Assembly: GCA_011524855.1 (NCBI GenBank)
Contig: WTJK01000061.1
Span: 1 to 35,394 of the forward strand
DNA length: 35,394 bases
Direction: 5' to 3'
DNA from: Methanobacteriota archaeon
GTDB taxonomy: Archaea; Thermoplasmatota; Poseidoniia; Poseidoniales; Poseidoniaceae
Shown in pieces: positions 1 to 10,000 of the stretch; position 1 is the stretch's first letter, and each line of letters begins with the position of its first letter. The position numbers and the translations under genes are program-made. The notes under the pieces were generated by a model. The model made no database searches. It was not told where the DNA came from and saw only the letters and a program-made list of their open reading frames with translations.

Positions 1-1119
1 CTGTTGACCACGCCCTACGTCAACAGCACCACCCTCACCGTCACCCAAAGCGATGGCATCGAGCAGACCATCGAAATGGAGGTCACCAACGGGACCCCCA
101 TCATCAGCGGTGAGGCATGGCTGGAACGCATGCGGTACATCCTCAGCGTGTGCGACGACGGCGCGCAGTGCGGCGGCTACATCAACCGCTGGATGGGCGC
201 CGGCAACCCTGCCTTTGAGCGGGCTGCCTCGTTCTTCCACGGTCACTTTGAGGGGCTGGGCTACCGGGCCTCGCTGATGCGAGTGCTGGACCACAACAAC
301 CCAACACAACCGGAGAGCCTGAACGTCGTTGCTTGGAAGGACGGCCCCGAGGGGAACACCTGCGTGCAAGGCATGGGGGCCCACATGGACATCGCGCCAC
401 CCGGGGGCCCACCCGGTGGTGGTGCTTACGAGGGCGCTTACGACAACACCGCCGGAACGGTCGCCATCATGCTCTACGCCCAAGCCTTCACGGAATTGGA
501 GTTCGAATGCGACACCTTCCTGGCCCTGTGGTCGTCGGAGGAAGAAGGACTTCGCGGGTCCAACGCCTTCGCCAACAACGACTGCGACATGTGCCTGCCA
601 CAGGACAAAGAGCTCCGCTTTTACATCAACATGGACATGATGGGCATCTCGTGGCCTGCGCACAAATCGACCGGTGAACCCTTCCCCTACCACGCCTGGT
701 CCGGTCCTGACTTCAACCCCGATGAACAAGACGTGGAAATCACCACCGTGTTGGAGCACGTCCACCGGGACATTCTGAAGGCGCCGATGGACCTCCGCAT
801 CGACGGCACCTACGGCGCCGGCTGCGACCAACATTGGGACGACCACGAGAACTTGGTCATGGACGTGCACGAGGACACCTTTGGTCGCTCCGACCACGTC
901 ACGTTCCGCGACCTCGGTGCACAGACGATCTTCCACCTCGGTGCCTACGACGATGATTACCCCGCCTACCACGCCCCCACCGACACGCTGGACAACATGA
1001 TCAGCGAAGTGGGCGGTGAAGAGGAATTGAAGAAGTCGATTCAGTTTGTGATGTGGGCGGCCATGCTGGAGTTCCTGATCGCCGATCAAACCCCCGAAAT
1101 CCGCAACATTGGCGCCTAG
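1..1119 (+). CDS. M28-family zinc aminopeptidase, 5'-truncated by the window edge
   Basis: The reading frame is open from base 1 to the TAG at 1117-1119, so the gene very probably starts upstream of the window. The visible 372 or so residues carry the M28 metallopeptidase pattern in order: a GAHMD motif (His codon at 382), GAYDNTAGT with the bridging Asp, SSEEEG with the catalytic and metal-binding Glu pair, NMDMMG, and a late YHAPTDT His. These are the ligands of a two-zinc aminopeptidase active site. Several Cys residues (CDD, AQCGG, ECD, NDCDMC) suggest a secreted, disulfide-bonded protein, although the signal peptide would lie outside the window. The likely role is extracellular peptide degradation, fitting a protein-scavenging marine heterotroph. 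A membrane-anchored hydrolase follows on the same strand. The family call is firm; substrate and location are inferred. Confidence 0.88.
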   Translation: MLTTPYVNSTTLTVTQSDGIEQTIEMEVTNGTPIISGEAWLERMRYILSVCDDGAQCGGYINRWMGAGNPAFERAASFFHGHFEGLGYRASLMRVLDHNNPTQPESLNVVAWKDGPEGNTCVQGMGAHMDIAPPGGPPGGGAYEGAYDNTAGTVAIMLYAQAFTELEFECDTFLALWSSEEEGLRGSNAFANNDCDMCLPQDKELRFYINMDMMGISWPAHKSTGEPFPYHAWSGPDFNPDEQDVEITTVLEHVHRDILKAPMDLRIDGTYGAGCDQHWDDHENLVMDVHEDTFGRSDHVTFRDLGAQTIFHLGAYDDDYPAYHAPTDTLDNMISEVGGEEELKKSIQFVMWAAMLEFLIADQTPEIRNIGA

Positions 1120-1154
1120 AGGGTGAACGAGGCTTCATCAACGCGATGTTCAGA

Positions 1155-1172
1155 TTCACCTCAAAAGGTGAA
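1155..1172 (+). promoter_or_regulatory. Perfect 7-bp hairpin that includes the Shine-Dalgarno site of the next gene
   Basis: TTCACCT (1155-1161) and AGGTGAA (1166-1172) are perfect inverted repeats around a CAAA loop. The right arm is the AGGTGA ribosome-binding site just before the tandem ATGs at 1174 and 1177. The left arm could also pair with a second GGTGAA at 1122-1127, which would free the binding site. The geometry suggests translational control, but a DNA operator dyad or chance cannot be excluded. Confidence 0.45.
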
Positions 1173-1173
1173 C

Positions 1174-2856
1174 ATGATGGACGACCTTGACCTCAGCCCT
1201 GCTGACCATGTGGCAGAAGGGAGCGAGGTGGAAAACGAGGCGCTGCTGGCTTGGTCGAGCCGCAGGACCGCGGGGTTGGTGGCGCTTGGCGTGGTGCTTG
1301 CTTACGCCGAATTCATGCTCGGTCTGCTCAGCGGCGACAACGCCGTGGATGCGATATGGCCTCACGCCGTTCGCTCGCTGTCGTGGACGATGACCTTCCG
1401 TTCCTCCACCGGAGGGCTCCTTGTTGGGCTTCTTGCAGCCGCCGGGACAACGGCTTGGGCCCGTCGACGGTTCGGGCGAGCATTGGATGGCTCAACCGCT
1501 CAAGCCGTTCTCTCCGTGGCCATCGGTACCGTCCTTGGGTTCATCAGCCTGCATTTCATCATGGACGTGTTCTACCTTCGAGGCGCGTTTTTGTTGCTCC
1601 CCACGACGATGGGAGCGGTGCTTGCTTGTTTGTTGGTTCTCAAAGGGGGTGCTCCCCGCTGGCGTTCGTCCCTTGAAGAGGCGTGGTCCATCCCGCGCAG
1701 CATGAACCTCGTGGGGGTGTTCTTTGCTGCTTGGCTGGTGGTGCCCGGTGTTCCTGCACTGATGGGCCTGGCCCCTTCCCCGCCTGATGCACCGGTCATC
1801 GGCTATGGCGCAGCACCCGGCCCTTACGACACCGTGGACTGGCACACCCCGTACGACATGCCCGATGCTGTGTCGGCCGTTCAGGGTGATTTGGAGGACG
1901 ACGTGACCTTCAGCGTTCACCTGACCTTGCCCGTGATCCCGTCAAGCAAGGGCGTGGAAACCGTTCCGCTCGCCATTCTTCTCCACGGCTTCTTTTATCC
2001 TGACAGGGACGCTTACACCGCGTGGATCAACCACCTGTCCGCCCGTGGCATGGCCGTCGCCTTCCTCCAGTACCCGTCCGACATTCGACCCCCGGGTGTG
2101 GAGGACCACGTGGCCACGGAGACGGGAGGACAATCCGATTTCCTGCAGCACCCCTACCGGAACCTGGCCATCCGGGCTGCCGTTGAGCGCATGGACGAGG
2201 TGCTGTTGAGCGACCAACGATCAGAGTGGGTCAACGACACCCTCGGCAACATCACGGTGGACCCGGCGTACTTGTGGGTCGGCGGGCACAGCCTTGGCGG
2301 CGCCTACACCTTCCTGACCCTCGACGAATCACTTCAGCGTGGATGGGGGTCCCAAGCCCTCGTTGTGGCCCTCGAGGCACCTGCCGACCGGCCGATGCAG
2401 GAGGAGCTCCAGCCCAACCTCACCGGTATGCCTGAGCAGACCTTGATTCAGGTCGCCGTGGCCGAAGACGACATGAGCGTGGGCGTGTGTCCTGGCGCAC
2501 ATCACCAGCGCAGCTTCAACGCCGTTGAGGACGAGCGCAACCAGCTGCTCGAATACCGCTCAGACAAATACGGCTTCCCCAGGTTGGTTGCCAGCCATTA
2601 CCTCCAAACCGACCCTGCGCACGACCGACTCTCGGATTGGGGGTTCTACCGACGCATTGACGGGCAAGCCGACTTCCTTGTGGCGCACGCCCGCAACGAC
2701 ACCTTCACCGCAGGTTGGGCCATGGAGTACATGACTGAACCCGTCACGTTGACCGAAATGGGGGAATGGTCCGATGGAACAGCCGTTGTTCCGCTCGCTT
2801 GGTACACCAACGCTCTTGACAACCATTCAAGGTTCGAGGATTGCAGGGACGGATGA
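1174..2856 (+). CDS. Membrane-anchored alpha/beta hydrolase
   Basis: I chose ATG 1174 (or the adjacent ATG 1177) over the in-frame GTG at 1123 because an AGGTGA ribosome-binding site sits directly before it. The product is 560 residues. The N-terminal third holds several hydrophobic segments (around VALGVVLAYAEFMLGLL, GGLLVGLLAAAG, AVLSVAIGTVLGFISL, GAVLACLLVL and LVGVFFAAWLVVPG), consistent with about five membrane helices. The rest looks like an extracellular alpha/beta hydrolase: an LLHGFF oxyanion-hole strand near residue 271, the nucleophile elbow GHSLGG with Ser373, and an acid/His region near the C terminus (AHARND, LDNHSRF). It could be a lipase, esterase or peptidase; the substrate cannot be read from the sequence. 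The stop codon overlaps the ATG of the next gene (ATGA at 2853-2856), suggesting translational coupling. Confidence 0.75.
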   Translation: MMDDLDLSPADHVAEGSEVENEALLAWSSRRTAGLVALGVVLAYAEFMLGLLSGDNAVDAIWPHAVRSLSWTMTFRSSTGGLLVGLLAAAGTTAWARRRFGRALDGSTAQAVLSVAIGTVLGFISLHFIMDVFYLRGAFLLLPTTMGAVLACLLVLKGGAPRWRSSLEEAWSIPRSMNLVGVFFAAWLVVPGVPALMGLAPSPPDAPVIGYGAAPGPYDTVDWHTPYDMPDAVSAVQGDLEDDVTFSVHLTLPVIPSSKGVETVPLAILLHGFFYPDRDAYTAWINHLSARGMAVAFLQYPSDIRPPGVEDHVATETGGQSDFLQHPYRNLAIRAAVERMDEVLLSDQRSEWVNDTLGNITVDPAYLWVGGHSLGGAYTFLTLDESLQRGWGSQALVVALEAPADRPMQEELQPNLTGMPEQTLIQVAVAEDDMSVGVCPGAHHQRSFNAVEDERNQLLEYRSDKYGFPRLVASHYLQTDPAHDRLSDWGFYRRIDGQADFLVAHARNDTFTAGWAMEYMTEPVTLTEMGEWSDGTAVVPLAWYTNALDNHSRFEDCRDG

Positions 2857-3287
2857 ACACCATGAGCGAAGGCAACACGCGAGACGATGTGCGGTCGTTG
2901 TGGAAATTGATGGGCGGGAGTGCGCTGCTCGCCTCCATGTGCTGTTTCCCCTCGGTGGTCCTGGTGCTCTTTGGACTCGCCAGCGTATCAACGGCAGCCT
3001 CCCTGTCAGACACCCTCTACTGGGGCACGGATGGATTTTGGTGGTTCCGTGGCACCTTGAACGTCATTTCCCTGGGGTGCGTGATCGCCGGCCTGGTGGT
3101 GTACTTCCGGCGCCAGGGCATTTGCACCCTCGACGATGCCAAGCGTCAGCGTAACCGCATCGTGAACACCAGCCTGGTGGTGCTCATCGTGGCCATCGTG
3201 AGCTACCTGGTGTTCAACTACGTCATCCTGACCGAGATCGGCATTGCGCTGGACCTTCCCTGGGAATCCAGCCGATTTTGGACCTGA
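2853..3287 (+). CDS. Small three-helix membrane protein resembling MerT/MerF transporters
   Basis: The start at 2853 overlaps the previous stop as ATGA; ATG 2862 is an alternative start. The 144-residue product has three predicted membrane helices (about 21-48, 68-86 and 104-125). The first helix contains a vicinal Cys pair (Cys30-Cys31, MCCFPSVVL) followed by a Gly/Ala-rich stretch. Cys91 lies in a basic cytoplasmic-type loop (RRQGICTLDDAKRQR) before the last helix. This matches the layout of MerT-type mercuric transporters, which pass metal from a CC pair in helix 1 to a Cys in a later loop. Similarity was judged by eye, and no MerA, MerP or MerR gene is visible nearby, so metal transport is only a hypothesis. 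The stop lies 4 nt from the convergent phosphopantetheinyl transferase stop. Confidence 0.6.
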   Translation: MNTMSEGNTRDDVRSLWKLMGGSALLASMCCFPSVVLVLFGLASVSTAASLSDTLYWGTDGFWWFRGTLNVISLGCVIAGLVVYFRRQGICTLDDAKRQRNRIVNTSLVVLIVAIVSYLVFNYVILTEIGIALDLPWESSRFWT

Positions 3288-3291
3288 ACGG

Positions 3292-4059
3292 TCACACCGA
3301 GTTTCGGGTGGTGTTGCACCCTACGCCCCATGTCGGATCAGCATCCATGGCCGACTTGGTGGCTGCGAGGAGCCGGTCCTCCGGCGTTTCATGGACCGTC
3401 CCTTCGGAACGAGCAGCAAGGGCCATCAGAAACCCTCCTTCGGACCAAATTTCCAATTGGATTTTTGAATGTTCAATTGAAATCTTTTCCGACGACATTC
3501 CAATTGGAAGTCGAACATGCCTCGGGTTCAGATGCATGCCCAGACCCATCGCTTTTTGCACGGCTTCCTTGCCAACCCAGGAGCGCATGGCCGCCTCCGG
3601 TCGAGACCGGAGTTCGCTCAATTCCTCTCCGCTCGCCATCAGATCAAAGGCGTTGGAGGCCAGCGTTCTATCCGCTGGCTCTGCATCCACGCCCAGACCC
3701 CATCCAGAAGGGCCGATGGCGACAAAGGCTCGGCCGTTGCTGTGGCAGATGGAAATGCTGGGCAACGGTGTGCGCACCCACACGCCGTGGATGTAAGCCA
3801 AGCGGGGCGCACGGTGTTCGTCCCGCACCACCATGAGGAGGTTCGAATCGACCGACGTGTGGGCTTCCAACACCGCTTGGAGGAGCCATCGCCCGGTGAG
3901 GTGTTCATCGCGGCGTTTGGCCACGGCAAACGTTCGAACTTCGTCAGCATGGGCGAGCATCGCTTCCTGAAGCGGCACGTTTCGAACCGGTGTTGAGAAC
4001 ACCCGTACACCTTCCAAGACCGAAGGGACGGTGTGCTCGACGACCGTCTCCATGCGCAT
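3292..4059 (-). CDS. 4'-phosphopantetheinyl transferase (Sfp-type)
   Basis: This enzyme transfers 4'-phosphopantetheine from CoA to acyl carrier domains. Family motifs are present in order: SISICHSNGRAFVAI, then the Mg-binding GVDAE (Asp125, Glu127), then WVGKEAVQK (Trp161, Lys164, Glu165, Lys169), the Sfp-family WxxKEAxxK signature. I set the start at ATG 4059 (255 residues; ATG 4053 is next), which is 10 nt after the stop of the synthase. A longer frame reaching 4260 lies inside the synthase gene and its extra 67 residues look like shadow translation. As last gene of the reductase-synthase-transferase operon it is the obvious activator of the synthase ACP repeats. The strength of the motifs makes the call reliable; specificity for Thr-bearing carriers would be unusual and is untested. 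Confidence 0.9.
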   Translation of the reverse strand: MRMETVVEHTVPSVLEGVRVFSTPVRNVPLQEAMLAHADEVRTFAVAKRRDEHLTGRWLLQAVLEAHTSVDSNLLMVVRDEHRAPRLAYIHGVWVRTPLPSISICHSNGRAFVAIGPSGWGLGVDAEPADRTLASNAFDLMASGEELSELRSRPEAAMRSWVGKEAVQKAMGLGMHLNPRHVRLPIGMSSEKISIEHSKIQLEIWSEGGFLMALAARSEGTVHETPEDRLLAATKSAMDADPTWGVGCNTTRNSV

Positions 4060-4069
4060 CACGCCCGTT

Positions 4070-7000
4070 TCATGATCGGTCCAGCGTGAAGCGTTGGGCC
4101 TCATCAACCGGAGCCATGGCCTTGAGTCGCAACCCCCGGAGGGCAAGCACGGGCGCATCGTCGTCCCCCACCACCACGGCATCGTGAACGGTGACACCGT
4201 CGTCTTCTTCCCCGAGCATGATGGATCGGAGTCGAAGGGCTTCGTTGGCTTCCGGGACACGGAGCATCGTTGACCATTCGATGCCGACCGGTAGGCTGCT
4301 CAAACCCAAGCGCTCCATGGCAACCAAGCCGGCGTTTTGGAACCCGGCTTCAATCAACATGGGCAGGCTCTCCAGCAGCACCGATGCCGCTTCGAGTTCC
4401 ATGCTGAACTGCTGAGGTTCAGGGAGTTGATGACGCATCAAGGCCACCCCGTCAATGCCCGGTTGTTCGCTCGAGCCAACACCGCGCAGCACGCCACCAT
4501 GGGATTGGAATCGTGGCCCGTGGAAATAGCGGTCGTAGATGAACGAAGCAGGATGGAGGTGTTGACCCGCTGCGGGAACACCGACGGAAGGCAAGGCCGC
4601 CACTTCTTCCTCCAAGAACGGACGGAGGTCGTCACTCTTGCGGACCAAGCGCACCAGGGCCGTGTGGTGTTCCCGTTGTCCGAAGACTTCGCCTTTGGAA
4701 TTGCTCAGGTCGGACACCAAATGGCACCGTACCCACACGAGCTCACCCTCTTCCCGTTCCACCACGGCCTCCACTCGAACCGTGAAGGGGCCCTTCACCA
4801 ATTTCACAGGCAATCCAAAGGCCACGTCTTCAAACCCAGCGAGGCAGGTGCTGGGCTGAAGCAACAGCGCATGCTGTGCAAACATCTCCAGCGCCATGAC
4901 GCCCGGATGATAGGGGACGCCGTTGATGGCGTGGTCGGTCAGGAACGGATGATCGGCCTCCGAGAGCGTGCACTGTCCCACCAGACGGTGTTCGGGTTCA
5001 AGGTCCAGCACCCGGTCAATGAAGGGGAACCGTGCGGGGTCCGCGATAACAGCCGCCATGGCGGGAGGCAACTTGACCGGGGCTTCCCTGAACGAACCAA
5101 AGCGGTCCATCACGCCCAGTGACCCACAACCAAGCACACGGCGTTTGCCCCCACGAAGGGCTTCGTCAACGAAGAGGTTCACCCCGTCCGCCACGGCCAG
5201 TGTTTCGATGCCAGCAGCGGCAAACACGGCTTCGATTGAACCGCGAGTGGCCATCCCCACGTCTCGCCAGCCTGTCCAGCCGATGGCCACGGCTCGGCAA
5301 TCACCGGCGGCGGTCAACCTGGCCATTTCGGCGTCGAGGATACCGTTGGCAGCGGCGTAATCGGTCTGTCCTCCGTTCCCAAAGCGACCCGCAACGCTGG
5401 TGAAACTGCAAGCAAAACGAGGGTGATCCGCACCGGACGCCTTCACGGCCCCCATGAGGGAACGCCAACCGTCCACTTTGACCCGCACCACGCGGTCAAA
5501 CACGTCGTGCCCCTTGTCCTTCACGAGTTTGGAATCCTCCAAACCAGCGCCGTGAACAATGCCCGTGATGGGAGCGCCCAGTGAACCACCGATGTCGGCC
5601 AAACGGTCACCGTCCATGACATCGGCCACGTGGTACATGGCTGCGTTGCCCGAGGCTTCAATGGCAGCGAGGGTCCGATGCACGTCAAGACTTCGCGTGA
5701 ACGCCTGCCAAGCTCGGTTCCATTGGACCATCGTAACTTTCCCGTCCGAAGTGGCGTCGACCATGCGCTGTCGAAGGGCGTTCTTTTCTTCGTTCAACGC
5801 CGCTTCGTCCCAATCCAACCAGTCGGCCGTTGCATCGATGAGCGGTGAGCGCCCAAGCAAGTGGAATTGAGCGCCAGCGTTCGGACTGGCGGTTGCCACG
5901 CCGATGATGGAGGCGGCCGTCACGCCGGAACCGCCACCGGACACCAACCAAACATCGTCGCTCATCAACGGTTCACGCTCCTGTTCGAGGTCCTCAGCGA
6001 AGGCCACCATGGCCCAGCGACGGCCGTCCCGGTCCAACCCAACCTCAACCTCACCGTCGAGGAGGAGGAGGTCGTCGAGCACAGCCTCAGCTGCCGCCTC
6101 GTGATCGAGGACGGTGTCGGGGTGCAAGTCCAACGCACGGCATCGCAGGTGAGGCCGCTCAAAGGCATAGGACTTCGTGATACCGCTCGCCCCTGCTTGG
6201 AGGGCGTTAAACCGATGACCGTTGTTGCCGTGACGACCGTCCAACGCCGTTACGGAAGCGACCAAGCCTTCGCCGTCCACCAGACGCTCACCCATTGCCT
6301 TCAACAAACCGAACCAACCCTGTGCTGCCAAATCAACCTGCGACGACGGAAGCGTGTCCTCCGCCCAGCGTTCTGAAGCAAGTTTGAGCGGCGCGAGGTG
6401 GATCAGGCCAGCCAGCCTCGTATCGGCCATTTGCCCACCGATCCATGCCGAGTGGTCCGGATTCCCGGGGTCAGCGCGAAGCACGCGACGACCGCCTTCG
6501 TTCATCTCTGATGGATCGCGAACCTTTGATTCGAAGCCGATGCGGACGGAATCGAGCCCTTGCGCTGCCAACCGCTGACAGACGGCCTCGGCGATGCCCC
6601 AGCCATCGTCGGTCACGAGAACGGTCCCGTTCAGTTTCAGCTCCGAGCGTACGCCGTGGCAAGGCTCAATCTCAACCTGCCAGCGGCGGGTGCCATCCAC
6701 GTGCAGGCCGTTGTTGGTCGTTGCTCCATCGGTGTCGGCGTCCTTCACAGGCGTGGGGTTGTCGGCTCCCTCGTCGGCGGCTTCACCCCCTTGCATTCGA
6801 ACGATGTACGCCGTGAAGTGGTTCAAGGTCGGATGGTCAGCAAGCACGAAGTGATCGTCGACCGGTAGCGAGAACCGATCACGAATTTCACCCATGATCT
6901 CCGCCTGCTTCACGGTATCAATGCCCAATTCACCTTCGAGGTCTTGGTCCATCTCAATGAAGTCCGCAGGATAACCCGTGTGGGCCACCACGACCTCAAT

Positions 7001-10000
7001 CAGCACGGATTCAATGTCAGGGTGGTTTCCAGCTGAAGCGGGTTCAACCGTCCCTTGAGCAGGAGGCCCCGGAACGGGGGTTGGCGCAGTGGGCGGTGCT
7101 GGGGCAGGTGCAGCAGCTTCCGAAACGGGCGAGGCGGCTGGGGCAGGCTGACCGCCCTTCATGCGCTGAATGTACCCCATCATGTGGTTCAGCGTGGGAT
7201 GGTCGGCGAGGACGAAGTCCTCATCCACGGGAAGTGAAAAGCGATCGCGAATGTCGGCCATGATCTCGGCTTGCTTCACCGTATCAATGCCCAACTCGCC
7301 CTCGAGGTCCTGGTCCAATTCGATGAAATCAGCCGGATAGCCCGTGTGATGGACCACCACCTCCACGACCGTGGCGACCATCGCATCGTCCGAAACCGGA
7401 GCAGAGGCCGCAACCGGGGCGGCTGAAGGCGCCACCGGAGCGACGGGGGCGGCCGGGGCTTGTGCCGGAGGTGCAGGCTGAGCAGCGGCAGACGGCGCAG
7501 CGGCAGCGGCAGCGGGTGAGCCCCCGGTCATTCGCTGGATGTAGCCGATCATGTGATTGAGCGTGGGGTAGTCGGCGAGCACGAAATCTTCGTCCACGGG
7601 CAGGCCAAACCGTTCCCGAATGTCCGCCATGATCTCGGCTTGTTTGACCGTATCAATGCCGAGTTCCCCTTCCAAATCCTGGTCGAGTTCAACGAAATCG
7701 GCAGGGTAGCCGGTGTGGTTCACCACGACGTCGATGACGGTGGCCACCATGGCCTCATCGTTGACGGGGGCTGGGGCCGTTGCAGGAGCAGCGGGCGCCG
7801 CCGGCGGAACGGGTGGGACGGTCTCAGCGACGACCTCCGGGGCCGAGGCGGGTTCCGCTTCAACGGCCGAAGGAAGCCCTTCCCAGGATTGGGTCGGGGC
7901 GTAGGCTTCACCCTGAACACCGCCGTGGAGGTTGTCCTCACCCCGCACGTAGGTGACCAGTTTGTTCTGCAACACGCGGAAGACCACGTCGTCCGTGCCG
8001 GCCAGCGAACGGACCCAAGCCAGCAGCCGTTGTCCGTCGATGCGTTCACCTTCAACCGGCCACCGACGCAGCAACGACAACGCAATTTGGGAGCCAAAGC
8101 CAGCGGCGAACCGCAACCCGTATTCCACGTTGGGGTAATGACCACCTTTGGAGAGGTTCAGGTTGCCCAGCTCTGGATCCTGTTCTTTGTGGTTGGCGAT
8201 GGGCGGAATGCGTTGGGTCAACAACCCGTACAGCATGGAGGCGTCTTCAATGCCCACCGCCATGGGATGGCCGGTGAACCCCTTGGTGTTGGCAATGACC
8301 AGTTGGTCGGTGGATTTGCCAAAGGTGTCCCGAAGGGCCTTCACTTCCGACTGGGCGGAACCGCCGCGAGCGGGCGTGTAGGTTTCGTGAGAGAAAAAGG
8401 CCGTGTTGGGCGCAATGTCGTGCCGATCAAGGCCCCACCTGCGTTCCATGCGCTCGATGAAACCGTCCACGACTTGGCTGACGTGGTCCACGTCAAGGCG
8501 GGTGCCGTGGTAGGCGGAATTGGCGGTTGTTGAACCCAGGAATTCAGCGATGGGTTGCACACCGCGTTGGGCGGCTTCCGAATGCCGCTCAACGACAAAT
8601 GCGGCTGCCCCCATGCCCAGCACCAAACCGTTGCGCCGTCGGTCGAACGGCAGGGCGGTTTCTTCCACCACGTTGCCGGTGGCGGCAGCACCCGAGGCTG
8701 CAAAGCCGCCTGCAATCCATTCCCAGAGGTCATCCCCGGTCACGTCGTCACCGCTGATGATGATCACGCGATCCACACGGTCGGCGTCCAACCAATCCTC
8801 GGCCACGCCGAACGCTGCTGTGGCTGAGGCACAGGCGAGGTTGATGGTGGTGTTCGGTCCGCGAATACCGGTGAATTGAGCGAACTGAGAGTGGCCCATG
8901 TTGAGCGTTTGGAAGAGGTAACGGCGGTCAAAGCGGCCTTCGCCGTCGTCACCGTTGTTCTTCGCATGCGCCTTGGCCATCTGCAGGCCGGGGAAGCATG
9001 AAGAAAACACAATACCGGTTCGTTCTCGCTGGATTTGTGGCACTTCCCACTTCCGAATGAGGCGCAACCCACCCTTGCCGACCTGCTCCACCGGCGTCAA
9101 TGGAATGCCAGCATCCCGAAGGGCCAGCAACCCTGCTGCCACGGAGAGTTGTGTGCTGATGTCCCATGCCAGGATGGCCTTGGGGTCCACACCGAACTCT
9201 TCAGCCAGGTCGAACGCACCTTTCAGGCCGGCCAGTTGGGGAATATCGCCAAACGCCGTGGCCGGTTCCATGTTCACCGAACCGTCCCGTCCTTTGATCA
9301 GCCGAACCAGATTTTTGTCCAGCAAGCGTTGCTTGTATTCGTCCGATACCTCCGAAAGGCACGTTTCACCGCGAACCAGGCGCTCGAAGGCATCTTCGGA
9401 GAACACGCGGTCCATGCCAGGCAAACCCAACGAAACACCGGTCACCACGTAGGGATCGGCGTCACGGCGGTGTCCAGCCGCAGGGGCAACCGAGGTGGTG
9501 GAACCGACGGCAGCAGGTGCGTTGACCAAACGGGACCGCGGCATCCAACCTGCTGGAGCCTGCTTGACCCATCGAACCAAATCGTCAGCGGTGACGGCGG
9601 CGTTGGGATCCACCGAGGCGTCCACCGACGCCTCCGAGCGCAACGTTGCAATGACGCTCTGCACGTTGGCGGGCGTCAGGCCCAACCCCGATTGGAGGTG
9701 AACATTGCCGTGGCAAAAGGAGGCCGGGTAGCCGCTGAAGACGGCGATGCGATCGCCGACATAGGCCTGAATCGCCTTGTGTTGGAGGAACGGGTCGTCC
9801 GCTGCAGGCCCGCCAACAACGGGTGCGGTCATGGCGGCCGTGGCCACCGGAGCCGTGCTGCTCGAGGGAAGGGGTCGAGCACGCGACAGCAGCGATTCCC
9901 GTTCTGCTGAAGATGCACTGGACTGCATTGGAGCGGCCTGATGTGCTTCGACCGGTCCAGCCCGGAACGCCTCGCTGAGCGCAGGTGAATCCATGGCTGG

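Noticed and set aside
4060-4260. N-terminal extension of the phosphopantetheinyl transferase frame into the synthase gene
   Set aside because: The 67 extra residues overlap the conserved DH end of the synthase and look random. Starts at 4059/4053 give the normal family length and operon spacing.
6785-7762. The repeated DNA in this stretch as a mobile element or CRISPR-like array
   Set aside because: The repeats are coding, in frame, about 370 bp apart, and translate into acyl carrier domains.
7950-9480. Second KS as a chain-length factor (inactive KS)
   Set aside because: The catalytic Cys1357 and two His are present, unlike chain-length factors where the Cys is replaced.
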